64,000 nt of DNA from Mycolicibacterium sp. (GTDB lineage Bacteria > Actinomycetota > Actinomycetes > Mycobacteriales > Mycobacteriaceae): NCBI GenBank assembly GCA_020637165.1, contig JACJWN010000010.1, positions 124,001 through 188,000 of the forward strand. The letters run 5' to 3'. Every line of letters starts with the position of its first letter. Within the stretch, counting starts at the first letter, position 1. Below the pieces are notes generated by a model. That model saw only the letters and a list, made by a program, of their open reading frames with translations. It made no database searches and was not told the origin of the DNA. The position numbers and the translations under genes are program-made. Below, in pieces: positions 51,124 to 60,382 of this stretch.

Positions 51124-51918
51124 ATGCCGCAGGAAACGTTGCCGCGAATCGGGCGTTATGTGGCCCTCGGCAGTTCGATGGCGGCCGGTCCGGGTATCCG
51201 GCCGAGGGCGGCGGGTTCGCCGTGGCGCGCGCTGCGCTCGGCCGGCAACTACCCGCACGTCATCGCACGGCGCACCGGTGCCGGCCTCGTCGACGTCACC
51301 TACTCCGGGGCGACCACGAGCCACCTGCTCACCGACTCCCAGAACGGCGCCCCGCCGCAGATCCAGGCCCTCGACGGCACCGAGGACCTGGTGACCGTCA
51401 CCATCGGCGGCAACGACGTCGGCTATGTGCCGTTGCTGGCCGCCGCCACACTGCCGCCGGCGGTGCGGGCGCTGCCGGTGATCGGCCCGCGACTGCGCGC
51501 ACTGCTGGACCCGGGTGCCCGGGAGAATGCCCTCGAACGGGCCGCCGGATCGCTGCGCGAGGTCGGCGCGGCGGTGCGCCGCAGAAGTCCCCGCGCACGA
51601 GTGATGTTCGTGGACTACCTGACGCTGCTGCCGCCGCCGGATGTCGCAGATCAGCCCCTGCCCGCCGACATCGCGGCGCTGGCCCGGCGAGTCGGCTGCC
51701 GGCTGGCCGCTCTCACCGAGGCGGCGGCCCGCGAAACCGGGTGCGAGATCGTCGCGGCCTCCCGGGCCAGCCGCGACCACCACCCCTGGTCGCCGGATCC
51801 GTGGACGACGGGTCCGGGGTTGTTCCTGCCCTGGCGGCCCGCACCGTTCCACCCCACCCCCGCCGGGATGACGGCGGTCGCCGCCCTCGTGCTGGCCCGA
51901 CTAACCTGGGCGCGGTGA
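51124..51918 (+). CDS. SGNH/GDSL-type esterase
   Basis: A 264-aa SGNH hydrolase. Block I VALGSSMAAGPG (catalytic Ser, GSSM variant of GDSL), block III GGND (in TIGGNDVGY), and the C-terminal DxxH-equivalent PFHPTPAGM with the catalytic His. No signal peptide is clear. Start ATG 51124; the stop overlaps the lpqL GTG by 3 bp. Probably hydrolyses an ester lipid. It is encoded with lpqL. Confidence 0.9.
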   Translation: MPQETLPRIGRYVALGSSMAAGPGIRPRAAGSPWRALRSAGNYPHVIARRTGAGLVDVTYSGATTSHLLTDSQNGAPPQIQALDGTEDLVTVTIGGNDVGYVPLLAAATLPPAVRALPVIGPRLRALLDPGARENALERAAGSLREVGAAVRRRSPRARVMFVDYLTLLPPPDVADQPLPADIAALARRVGCRLAALTEAAARETGCEIVAASRASRDHHPWSPDPWTTGPGLFLPWRPAPFHPTPAGMTAVAALVLARLTWAR

Positions 51919-53411
51919 ATCCCACATCCCGCCGGGCGCGGGCCGGCCTCGCGATCCTCGCGACGGTGGCCCTGGCCGCCGGCTGCGCCAAGCCGGCCGA
52001 TGGGGGCCAACCGGTCAGGGAGAACCAGGCGGCCCTCGAATTCGCCTCCGAGCTGAGTGGAAAACTCACCGTCGAGGCGATGGTGGATCACCTCGCCGCG
52101 TTGCAGGACATCGCCGACGCCCACGGTGGCACCCGCGCGGTCGGCACCCCCGGCTACGACGCCAGCGTCGACTACGTCGTCGGGGTGTTGCGCGACGCCG
52201 GGTTCGAGGTGCAGACCCCGCAGTTCCAGACCCGGGTCTTCAACGGCGGCGACGCGACCCTGACCGTCGGCGGAGCCGCGGTCGAGGCCAGCCCGCTGAA
52301 GTACACCGTCGGCACCGACGGCGTGAGCGGTCCACTGGTCGCCGCCCCGGCCGACGAGACCCCCGGGTGCGCCCCGTCGGACTACGAGGGCTTGCCGGTC
52401 AAGGGGGCGGTGATCCTGGTGGACCGTGGAAAGTGCCCGTTCGCGCAGAAGGGTTCCATCGCGGCGAAACTGGGCGCGGTGGCCGTGGTCGTCGCCGACA
52501 ACGTCGATCAGGAGAGCATGGGGGGCACCCTGGGGGAGGACTCCGAGGTCGGCATTCCCGTGGTCGGCATCAGCAAGGCCGACGGCGCCCGCCTGCGCGG
52601 CGCCCCCGGACCGGTGAAACTCGCACTCGACGCCACCACCGAGACGATCTCGGCGCGCAACGTCATCGCCCAGACAGCCACCGGATCCGCGCAGAACGTG
52701 GTGATGGTGGGCGGACACCTCGACTCCGTTCCGGAGGGGCCGGGGATCAACGACAACGGGTCCGGGGTGGCGGCGATCCTGGAGACCGCGGTGCAACTCG
52801 GCAACGCGCCGGCGATCAACAACGCCGTGCGCTTCGGGTTCTGGGGCGCAGAGGAGATCGGCATCGTCGGCTCCCGCAAGTACCTGGAGTCCCTCGACGT
52901 CGAACAGCTCAAAGACATTGCGCTGTACCTGAACTTCGACATGCTGGGCTCGCCCAACCCGGGCTACTTCACCTATGACGGTGATCAGTCGACCGCCCTG
53001 GGCCCCGACCAGAGCCCGCCCCGGGTGCCGGAGGGCTCCGCCGGTATCGAACGCACCCTGGTCGACTACCTGAAGAAGGCGGGCGAGGCTGCCGAGGACA
53101 CCTCGTTCGACGGGCGTTCGGACTACGACGGGTTCACCCGGGCGGGCATCCCGGCCGGCGGGCTGTTCTCCGGCGCTGAGGAGGACAAAAGCCCCGAGCA
53201 GGAACAGTTGTGGGGCGGCACCGCCAACGCCCCCTTCGACCCGAACTACCACAAGGAGACCGACACCCTCGAGCACGTGGACCGCGATGCCCTCCGGATC
53301 AACGGCGGCGGCGTGGCCTACGGGGTCGGGTTCTACGCCCAGGACCTCAGCGGCCGCAACGGGATGCCCGCCCGCGAGGATCGGACCCGCCACGAACTCT
53401 CCGGGGAGTGA
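51915..53411 (+). CDS. lpqL: Lipoprotein aminopeptidase LpqL (M28)
   Basis: A 498-aa secreted lipoprotein peptidase. Signal sequence ends LAAGC with the lipidated Cys at about residue 24. A PA (protease-associated) domain spans about 130-240 (GVSGPLVAAPADETPGC, ILVDRGKCPFAQKG). The M28 domain has zinc ligands in VGGHLDSVPEGPGINDNGSG, WGAEEIGIVGS, NFDMLGSPN, and a final His in NYHKETDT. GTG 51915 overlaps the esterase stop by 3 bp. Cleaves N-terminal residues from peptides outside the cell. Length equals M. tuberculosis LpqL (500). Confidence 0.95.
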   Translation: MNPTSRRARAGLAILATVALAAGCAKPADGGQPVRENQAALEFASELSGKLTVEAMVDHLAALQDIADAHGGTRAVGTPGYDASVDYVVGVLRDAGFEVQTPQFQTRVFNGGDATLTVGGAAVEASPLKYTVGTDGVSGPLVAAPADETPGCAPSDYEGLPVKGAVILVDRGKCPFAQKGSIAAKLGAVAVVVADNVDQESMGGTLGEDSEVGIPVVGISKADGARLRGAPGPVKLALDATTETISARNVIAQTATGSAQNVVMVGGHLDSVPEGPGINDNGSGVAAILETAVQLGNAPAINNAVRFGFWGAEEIGIVGSRKYLESLDVEQLKDIALYLNFDMLGSPNPGYFTYDGDQSTALGPDQSPPRVPEGSAGIERTLVDYLKKAGEAAEDTSFDGRSDYDGFTRAGIPAGGLFSGAEEDKSPEQEQLWGGTANAPFDPNYHKETDTLEHVDRDALRINGGGVAYGVGFYAQDLSGRNGMPAREDRTRHELSGE

Positions 53412-53431
53412 ACCCGCGACCGGATGAGGGG

Positions 53432-54670
53432 CTACCTCAACCTCGTCCTCCTCGACCTCGTCGCCGCGTAGACCAGCGCCCCGAGACCAACGACCGCGGT
53501 GCCGGCCAGCGCCGAGGCCGGCGGGAGGAACGCCGCCAGCAGCAGACAGCCCGCCAGCCCGAGTGCGGCGACCAGGCGGCCTGCCGGGGAGCGGTCCAGT
53601 GTCCAGGCCGCGGCATTGGCGATCGCGTAGTAGATCAGCACCGCCAGCGAGGAGAACCCGATCGCCGCGCGGATGTCGACGGTCGCGGCCACCACCGCGA
53701 CCACCGCGCCGACCGCCATCTCGGCACGGTACGGCACCCGGTAGCGCGGATGTACCGCGGACAGGGCGGCCGGAAGATGTCCGCCGCGCGCCATCGCCAG
53801 GGTTGTGCGCGACACCCCCAGGATCAGCGACAGCAGCGAGCCCAGCGCCGCGACCACCGCCCCGGCCCGCACCACGGGCTCCAGCCACCCCGCCCCGCAA
53901 ACGCGGACCGCATCGGCCAACGGCGCTGCGGCGCCGGGTAATTCGGACCCGAGCGCCGCCATCAGGGCCACGGCCATCATCGTGTACACCGCCAACGTGA
54001 TGACCAGGGCAAGCCGTATCGCGCGCGGGATGACCCGCCCCGGGTCGCGCACCTCCTCGCCGAGGGTGGCGATGCGCGCGTAGCCGGCGAAGGCGAAGAA
54101 CAGCAGCCCGGCCGCCTGCAGCACCCCGGCCGTGCCGCCGCCGGTCAGCTCCAGGCCCGCCGCATCCGCGCGGTCGGACAGTGCCACCGTGGCGATGACC
54201 CCGGCCAGCACCGCGACCACGATGGACACGACCGCCCTGGTCAGCAGTGCCGACTTCTCGATGCCGCGATAGTTCACCGCCGTCAGCGCCACTACGGCGG
54301 CGACCGCGACGCCGTGGGCGTGCTGCGGCCAGGCGTAGAGGCCGACGGTCAGCGCCATGGCGGCGCACGACGCGGCCTTGCCGACGACGAAACTCCAGCC
54401 GGCCAGGTAGCCCCAGAACTCCCCGAGGCGTTCCCGGCCGTAGACGTAGGTGCCCCCGGACACCGGATAGCGGGCGGCCAGGCGGGCCGAGGACGTGGCA
54501 TTGCAGTACGCCACGAACGCCGCCGCGGCCAGTGCGATCAGCAGGCCGGACCCGGCCGCGGCGGCCGCCGGGCCGAAGACCGCGAACACCCCGGCGCCGA
54601 TCATCGAGGCCAGTCCGATCAGCACCGCGTCGGCGGTGCCCAGGCGACGCCGGAGTTCCGGCGCGGTCAC
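53432..54670 (-). CDS. APC family amino-acid permease
   Basis: A 412-aa permease with about twelve transmembrane helices. N-terminal APC signature ADAVLIGLASMIGAGVFAVFGP (helix 1 unwound region), YPVSGGTYVYGRERLGEFWG, and FFAFAGYARIATLGEEVRDP in helix 6. ATG 54670, one base after the stop of the 85-aa gene upstream, so the three minus-strand genes from the monooxygenase onward form one unit. Substrate unknown. Confidence 0.93.
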   Translation of the reverse strand: MTAPELRRRLGTADAVLIGLASMIGAGVFAVFGPAAAAAGSGLLIALAAAAFVAYCNATSSARLAARYPVSGGTYVYGRERLGEFWGYLAGWSFVVGKAASCAAMALTVGLYAWPQHAHGVAVAAVVALTAVNYRGIEKSALLTRAVVSIVVAVLAGVIATVALSDRADAAGLELTGGGTAGVLQAAGLLFFAFAGYARIATLGEEVRDPGRVIPRAIRLALVITLAVYTMMAVALMAALGSELPGAAAPLADAVRVCGAGWLEPVVRAGAVVAALGSLLSLILGVSRTTLAMARGGHLPAALSAVHPRYRVPYRAEMAVGAVVAVVAATVDIRAAIGFSSLAVLIYYAIANAAAWTLDRSPAGRLVAALGLAGCLLLAAFLPPASALAGTAVVGLGALVYAATRSRRTRLR

Positions 54671-54671
54671 C

Positions 54672-54929
54672 TCATCGACGGCTGCGGATGGCGCTGAAAA
54701 TCAGGTAGCCGAGGTAGCCCACCACACCGGCCAGGGCGAACTTACGGGTCTGCGGGGCGATCATCCCCACGCCCAGGGCCGTCTCGATGGTGCCGTTGAC
54801 GTAGACGTGCCGCCGGGTGTTGTTCGGGAACGCCGCCGCGGTGATCGGCTCGAACAGTTGGGGTCTGGCGAAATGGGCCACTCCCGTGGCGGCCAGTGCG
54901 GCACCTGCTCCGGGGATCCTTGCCGACAT
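54672..54929 (-). CDS. Small membrane protein, DoxX-like
   Basis: An 85-aa protein with two or three hydrophobic segments (AALAATGVAHFARPQLFEPI; ETALGVGMIAPQ; ALAGVVGYLGYLIFS). The pattern HFxxPxxFxxI and later TRK resembles the small DoxX-related membrane family. It lies between the monooxygenase and the permease, both on the same strand with tiny gaps. ATG 54929. Confidence 0.75.
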   Translation of the reverse strand: MSARIPGAGAALAATGVAHFARPQLFEPITAAAFPNNTRRHVYVNGTIETALGVGMIAPQTRKFALAGVVGYLGYLIFSAIRSRR

Positions 54930-54938
54930 TGCGGTCCT

Positions 54939-54970
54939 TCCGTCAGTTGATGTGTCCGTCAGTTGATGTG
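54939..54970 (-). repeat. Exact 16-bp tandem duplication at the monooxygenase stop
   Basis: TCCGTCAGTTGATGTG occurs at 54939-54954 and again at 54955-54970, identical. The right copy contains the last codons and stop of the monooxygenase (HIN, TGA), the left copy a second in-frame-looking HIN-stop just downstream. It lies between that gene and the small membrane gene, giving their short spacer. Confidence 0.9.
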
Positions 54971-56446
54971 GTAGTCGCTCATCGGAAAATCGGAGGCCTG
55001 CCGGATGGCGGCCCCCGCCGTCATCGGACGCAACAGTGTCGCCTCGCCGTGCGGGTTGAAATAGTAGGACCGTGCATTCGCGCAGTGCCCGACGGCGAAC
55101 ACCGTGTCGTCGACCAGGTCGGTCACCTGGTCCAGGAAGCGCGCGTTGGCCTCCTCGGTGACCTCGAAGGTCGTCGCTCCCCGGCGCTTGACCTCCCGGA
55201 ACAGCCGGTCCATGATCCGCATCTGGTATTCCATGGTGTTGAAGAAGTTCAGCCCGATGAAGGCGTACGGGCTGGCCAGGCTGAGGTAGTTGGGGAACTG
55301 CGGGATCGACACCCCCTGGTAGGCCTGGAACCGGTTCTCCCGCCACCACTTTCCCAGATTGCGCCCGCCCCGGCCGACGACCTCGATCGCCGGGATGTTG
55401 GCCTCCCACAGGTCGAATCCCGTTGCCAGCACCAGGGTGTCGATCTCGGTGCGGGTTCCGTCATTGGCCACCACGGCGTGCGGTTCGATCTGGGCGATGC
55501 CGCTGGTCTGCAGGTGCACGTTCGGTTTGGTGAAGGTGCGGTAGTAGCTGTTGGAGAACGTTGGCCGCTTGCAGCCGAAGTCGTAGTCCGGGGTGAGCTT
55601 GCGGCGCAGTTCGGGGTCGCGAACCACCGCGAAGCGGTACATCTTGGAGACGTCGGAGGCCCCGATGTTGAGCCGCCGGAACAGGGTCTGGCGATGGTGC
55701 AGCACCACGTAGTTGAAGAACTCGTAGATCGCGTCCGTGACGGCGCGGACCGCGCGCTGCGCCAACGGGAAGCGGGCAAAAAGCCGTTTGGCGCCCTCGG
55801 GGTAGGCGAAGTCGACCTTCGGCACGACGTAGATGGCGGTCCGCTGGAAGACGGTCAGATCACCGGCCTTCTTGGCCAGTTCCGGGATGAGTTGCACCGC
55901 GGTGGCGCCGGTGCCGATCAGCCCGATCTTCTTGCCCGCCGGGTCGAAGTCGTCGTCCCAGGCGGTGGTGTGGATGATCTTGCCCTCGAAGCCGTGGATG
56001 CCCGGGATGTCGGGGGTGTGCGGCTGGGACAGGAAACCGGTGGCGGTGATCAGGTACCGCGCGCTCAGCGTCCCGCCGTCGCCGAGGGCCACCCGCCACA
56101 ACCGGGCCTCCTCGTCCCAGCGCGCGCCCTCCACCGTGGTCTTGAACCGGATGTGCCGACGGACGTCGTACTTGTCGGCCACGTCGTCGGCGTACTGCTT
56201 GATCTCCGCGCCGGTGGAGAACAGCCGCGACCAGTTCGGGTTGGGCTCGAAGAAATAGGAATAGGTCGTGGTCGGTACGTCGCAGGCCAGACCGGGGTAA
56301 TGGTTGACGTACCAGGTGCCGCCCAGGTCGTCCTGCCGGTCGAGGAGCGCGAAGTTCTCATACCCGAGACGTTTGAGTTGGATCGCCGCGCCGATGCCCC
56401 CGAAACCGGCCCCGACGATGATCACGTCGAAGAATTGCTCGGTCAT
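54959..56446 (-). CDS. Flavin-containing (Baeyer-Villiger type) monooxygenase
   Basis: A 495-aa class B flavoprotein monooxygenase. FAD GxGxxG in IIVGAGFGGIGAAIQL (residues 9-24), the BVMO fingerprint region FEGKIIHTTAWDDDF, and the NADPH GxGxxG in IGLIGTGATAVQLIP. It inserts oxygen into ketones or oxidises thioamides/sulfides; the M. tuberculosis relatives include EthA and MymA. ATG 56446. Cotranscribed with the small membrane protein and permease. The substrate cannot be told. Confidence 0.93.
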   Translation of the reverse strand: MTEQFFDVIIVGAGFGGIGAAIQLKRLGYENFALLDRQDDLGGTWYVNHYPGLACDVPTTTYSYFFEPNPNWSRLFSTGAEIKQYADDVADKYDVRRHIRFKTTVEGARWDEEARLWRVALGDGGTLSARYLITATGFLSQPHTPDIPGIHGFEGKIIHTTAWDDDFDPAGKKIGLIGTGATAVQLIPELAKKAGDLTVFQRTAIYVVPKVDFAYPEGAKRLFARFPLAQRAVRAVTDAIYEFFNYVVLHHRQTLFRRLNIGASDVSKMYRFAVVRDPELRRKLTPDYDFGCKRPTFSNSYYRTFTKPNVHLQTSGIAQIEPHAVVANDGTRTEIDTLVLATGFDLWEANIPAIEVVGRGGRNLGKWWRENRFQAYQGVSIPQFPNYLSLASPYAFIGLNFFNTMEYQMRIMDRLFREVKRRGATTFEVTEEANARFLDQVTDLVDDTVFAVGHCANARSYYFNPHGEATLLRPMTAGAAIRQASDFPMSDYHIN

Positions 56447-56577
56447 TCCCCGACGGTACCCGACCTGACCCGACGCACTGAGTCGCAGCGCGGGGGCGGC
56501 AGCCAGTGCCGGGACATCGAGGACTTTGGGCTCTACGCGAGACTCGGCACCGCACCGTCAATCAAGCCGCCGTGCGT

Positions 56578-59154
56578 CTAATCCAGCTGTCCTGCGTCGA
56601 CCACCCGCAGCACCGCCGCACCCTGCTCGTCGGAGGCCGCCAGGTCCACCTCCACCTCGATTCCCCAGTCGTGGTCGCCGGCCGGGTCGTCGAGGATCTG
56701 ACGCACCCGCCAGGCACCCGGCTGACGGTCGATGATCAGCAGGGCCGGCCCCCGGGCGTCGGCGCCGATGCCGACGTCGTCGTGCTCGGCGAAGTACTCG
56801 CTGATCACCTTCTGCCAGCGCTGGGCCGTCCAGCCGGCGCCGGAGTCCGCTGCGCCCTCCAAGGTGCCCAACGCCTCCCCGTCTCGCCTGGCGAAAAGCT
56901 CCACCCGCCGGAACAGCGCGTTGCGGACCATCGCGGTGAACGCGCGCTCGTTCCCGGTCAGCGGACGCGGACGCTCCGGTACCGCCGCCGGCGCGCTCGG
57001 CGGCTGATCGGGGCTGGTGAGCTGCTCCCACTCGTCGAGCAGGCTGGAGTCCACCTGGCGCACCATTTCGCCGAGCCATTCGACGACGTCGGTGAGTTCC
57101 TCGGTGCGCGCGGCGGCGGGCACCCCGGAGCGCAGCGCCTTGAACGCGTCGGAGAGATAGCGCAGCACCGCCCCCTCCGAGCGGACCAGTCCGTAGAGGC
57201 TGACGTACTCGCGGAAGGTCATCGCCCGTTCCCACATCTCGCGCACCACCGACTTCGGCGACAACCGGCCGTCGGCGGCCCACGGGTTGCTCTGCAGGTA
57301 CACCGCGAAGGTGTGCCGCAGCAACTCCTGCAGCGGCTTGGGGTAGCTGACCTCATCGAGCAATGCGATCCGCTCGTCGTACTCGATGCCCTCGGCCTTC
57401 ATCTGCGCCACCGCCTCGCCGCGGGCCTTCTTCAGCTGTGCGGCGAGGATCTGGCGTGGATCCTCCAGCGTCGCCTCGATCACCGAAACGACATCCAGGG
57501 CAAAGGTTTCCGACGCCGGATCCAGCGCCTCGACAGCAGCCAGCGCGAACGTCGACAGCGGCTGGTTGAGGGCGAAGTCCGGGGGAAGATCCACCGTCAG
57601 TCGGTAGCGCCGCCCGTCGGGTCCCGGAGAATCGAGTCGCTCGATCACCCCGGCCTGCAGCAGCGAGCGTGCGATGCCGACCGCCTCGCGGATGTGCCGC
57701 AGCTGGCGCTTGCGGGGCTCGTGGTTGTCGGTGAGTAGCCGGCGCATAGCGGCGAACGGGTCCCCGGGGCGGTCGACGACGTCGAGCAGCATCGCGGTGG
57801 AGATCCGCATGTTCGACGTCAGCGGCTCCGGGGCCGCCTCGACCAGCCGGGTCATGGTGGCCTGGCTCCACGGCACCATGCCCTCCGGTGCCTTGCGGCG
57901 CACCAGCTTGCGGCGCTTCTTGGGATCGTCGGCGACCTTGGCGAACTGCTTGAGGTTCTCCACCTCGTGGTCGGGTGCCTGGACGATCACGGTCCCGGCG
58001 GTGTCGTAGCCGGCTCTCCCGGCCCGGCCGGCGATCTGGTGGAACTCCCGGGCGCTGAGCAGCCGGCTACGGGTGCCGTCGTACTTGGACAACGCCGAGA
58101 ACACGACGGTGCGGATCGGCACGTTGATGCCCACCCCGAGCGTGTCGGTGCCGCAGATGACCTTCAGCAGCCCGGCCTGGGCGAGCTGCTCGACCAGCCG
58201 CCGGTACTTGGGCAGCATCCCGGCGTGGTGCACCCCGACGCCGTGGCGCACCAGCCGCGACAGCGTCGCACCGAATGCGGTGGAGAACCGGAGCCCGCCG
58301 ATCAGTTCGGCGATCGCCGCCTTCTCCTGCTTGCTGCACACGTTGACACTCATCAGGGCCTGGGCCCGCTCCAGGGCGGATTTCTGGGTGAAGTGCACGA
58401 CGTAGATCGGGGACTGTTTGGTGTCGAGGAGTTCGGCGATCGTCTCGTGCATCGGCGTCGTCGCGTACGAGTAGTACAGCGGCACAGGGCGTTCGGCGCC
58501 GGCGACCAGAGCGGTAGGCCGCCCGGTCCGTCGGGTGAGATCCTCGCGCAGGAACGTCACGTCCCCGAGGGTGGCCGACATCAGCAGGAACTGGGCCCGG
58601 GGCAACTCCAGCAGCGGCACCTGCCAGGCCCAGCCACGGTCGGGGTCGCCGTAGAAGTGGAACTCGTCCATCACCACCAGGCTCGGCTCGATTCCGAGTC
58701 CGCCTCCGGTTCCTCCTTCCCGCAGCGCGATGTTGGCCAGCACCTCGGCGGTGCAGGCGATGATCGGCGCGGCGGCGTTGACCGTTGCGTCGCCGGTGAG
58801 CATGCCGACGTTCGCCGCCCCGAAGATCGCGCAGAGCGCGAAGAACTTCTCGCTGACCAGCGCCTTGATCGGAGCGGTGTAGTAGCTGCGCCGTCCGGCG
58901 GCCAGCGCCGCGTACTGCGCGCCGGTGGCCACCAGCGACTTCCCGGAGCCGGTCGGGGTGGCCAGTATGACGTTGGCTCCGCTGAGCAGTTCGATCAGCG
59001 CCTCCTGCTGCGCCGGGTACAGCGACGTGCCGCACGCATGCGCCCAGGCGGCGAAGGAGGTGAACAGCTCATCGGGGTCGGCGGCCTTCGCGCGCAGCGC
59101 CGACAGGTCGGCGGGATCGGCGAGCAGGGCGGGGGAGGCGTTGGCGGCGCTCAC
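56578..59154 (-). CDS. DEAD/DEAH-box helicase with DUF3516 C-terminus
   Basis: An 858-aa SF2 (Ski2-like) helicase. Motif Ia-region: Walker A LATPTGSGKS (residues about 63-72); motif II is DEFH in VVMDEFHFYGD, where DEAD/DEVH is usual; motif VI HQIAGRAGRAGYD. The C-terminal 450 residues form the DUF3516 region. Possibly RNA metabolism, by likeness to Ski2/HelY, but no evidence. ATG 59154. The gene lies 16 bp after the DUF4262 gene's 3' end on the same strand, so co-transcription is possible. Confidence 0.93.
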   Translation of the reverse strand: MSAANASPALLADPADLSALRAKAADPDELFTSFAAWAHACGTSLYPAQQEALIELLSGANVILATPTGSGKSLVATGAQYAALAAGRRSYYTAPIKALVSEKFFALCAIFGAANVGMLTGDATVNAAAPIIACTAEVLANIALREGGTGGGLGIEPSLVVMDEFHFYGDPDRGWAWQVPLLELPRAQFLLMSATLGDVTFLREDLTRRTGRPTALVAGAERPVPLYYSYATTPMHETIAELLDTKQSPIYVVHFTQKSALERAQALMSVNVCSKQEKAAIAELIGGLRFSTAFGATLSRLVRHGVGVHHAGMLPKYRRLVEQLAQAGLLKVICGTDTLGVGINVPIRTVVFSALSKYDGTRSRLLSAREFHQIAGRAGRAGYDTAGTVIVQAPDHEVENLKQFAKVADDPKKRRKLVRRKAPEGMVPWSQATMTRLVEAAPEPLTSNMRISTAMLLDVVDRPGDPFAAMRRLLTDNHEPRKRQLRHIREAVGIARSLLQAGVIERLDSPGPDGRRYRLTVDLPPDFALNQPLSTFALAAVEALDPASETFALDVVSVIEATLEDPRQILAAQLKKARGEAVAQMKAEGIEYDERIALLDEVSYPKPLQELLRHTFAVYLQSNPWAADGRLSPKSVVREMWERAMTFREYVSLYGLVRSEGAVLRYLSDAFKALRSGVPAAARTEELTDVVEWLGEMVRQVDSSLLDEWEQLTSPDQPPSAPAAVPERPRPLTGNERAFTAMVRNALFRRVELFARRDGEALGTLEGAADSGAGWTAQRWQKVISEYFAEHDDVGIGADARGPALLIIDRQPGAWRVRQILDDPAGDHDWGIEVEVDLAASDEQGAAVLRVVDAGQLD

Positions 59155-59170
59155 CGGTATCGAGCCGGAC

Positions 59171-59644
59171 TCAAGCGGGCAGCGGGCTGCGCCGGCCCAG
59201 CACCGGTTGGGGTTGCCGACCTGCGGCCCAGCCGTGGTCCCACGGCCACCGGTGCGGGTCGTCGGTCCACACCAGTTGCAGAGCGCGGATCTGCGGGCCG
59301 AGGAGCGCGGCTGCGAACTTCAGGTGGACATCGGGATGGTCGACCTCGACCACCTCGAGCATGAACTCATTGTGGAAGTGGATGTGCATCGCCGGCCGCA
59401 GGGTGATGCCGTCCTCGACGATCTGATGGGCGATCGAGTTGAGCAGCCGCCTGGCGTTCTTCGGCGCCAAGCCGGTGATCAACAATTCCGGCAGACCCCT
59501 CTCGTGCAGGCCGATGGTGTAGGCGAACGGTTGTCGCTCGCTCTCGATGCGTTGGACCGCCCACCCGTGGTCTTTGATGATGTCGCGGAGGATGTCCAGG
59601 TAATCCTCGATGGTTGCTTGCGGGTTGTCGCATTGCCAGCACAT
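59171..59644 (-). CDS. DUF4262 protein
   Basis: A 157-aa protein: MCWQCDNPQATIEDYLDILR at the start, YTIGLHERGLPELLITG in the middle, both typical of DUF4262. ATG 59644 is preceded by AGGAAGGG. The upstream in-frame ATG at 59785 is not supported. N-terminal CWQC could bind metal or be redox active. Function unknown. Confidence 0.85.
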   Translation of the reverse strand: MCWQCDNPQATIEDYLDILRDIIKDHGWAVQRIESERQPFAYTIGLHERGLPELLITGLAPKNARRLLNSIAHQIVEDGITLRPAMHIHFHNEFMLEVVEVDHPDVHLKFAAALLGPQIRALQLVWTDDPHRWPWDHGWAAGRQPQPVLGRRSPLPA

Positions 59645-59785
59645 GGTGGCGCCCTTCCTGTGGTCGTTGCCGCAAGCCTGCGCCCGGCCACCGACAACTT
59701 CGCGGCGCGAATCACCTGGTTTGGGCGCGTGCCCGGTGGCTCCGGCTCGGAGGGCGCTTTTCCGATTCCCGCACCTGCCAACCAA

Positions 59786-60382
59786 CTATCGGTAGATCGG
59801 GGCCAAGTCGTGCCGGGCACCGGTGATTTCGACGATCTCCACCGGCGCCGGGATGAGCCTCGCCGCGGCCCTCAGCTCGTCGATCGTTCCGAACGGGTCA
59901 CGGGTCCCGTGGGTGAACACCGTCGGCGTGCGGATCGAGCCGAAGTGCTCGATGCGCAGCCGGTCCGGCTTGCCCGGCGGGTGCAGCGGGTAGGAGAACA
60001 ACCTCAGGCCGTCCGCCTCCGCGCCGTCGGCCACGACCATCGACGTCAGCCGGCCCCCATAGGAGTGGCCACCGACGATCAGCGGCCCACCGGACAGCGC
60101 GCGGGCCGCGGCGATCGCCTCGGCCACCCCGGCCCGGTCGGCTGCCGATCCCGACGGCGGCCCCTTCGGCCGCCGCCTGCGGTAGGGCAGGTTGTAGCGC
60201 AACGCCAGCCAGCCCCGACCGGCCCACTCGTCGCAGAGGTGGACCAGCAGCGGGGAGTCCCGGTTCCCGCCGGCGCCGTGGGTGAGCAGCAGCACACCGG
60301 CCGGATCCCCGGCCGGCCGGTGCGCGATGGCGCCGATGGCGTCCAGGGCGGCTTCTGGGACGACAGAGGTCGGGTCGGTCAT
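59786..60382 (-). CDS. Alpha/beta-hydrolase (Rv0421c-like)
   Basis: A 198-aa alpha/beta hydrolase of the dienelactone-hydrolase/Tex30-like group: oxyanion region LLTHGAGGNRDSPLL, nucleophile elbow GGHSYGGRL (Ser), and acid FTHGTRDPFG and His ARHDLAP. It is coupled to thiD by a 4-bp overlap (ATGA at 60379-60382). The chosen ATG 60382 avoids the longer in-frame start at 60451 inside thiD. Substrate unknown. Confidence 0.9.
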   Translation of the reverse strand: MTDPTSVVPEAALDAIGAIAHRPAGDPAGVLLLTHGAGGNRDSPLLVHLCDEWAGRGWLALRYNLPYRRRRPKGPPSGSAADRAGVAEAIAAARALSGGPLIVGGHSYGGRLTSMVVADGAEADGLRLFSYPLHPPGKPDRLRIEHFGSIRTPTVFTHGTRDPFGTIDELRAAARLIPAPVEIVEITGARHDLAPIYR

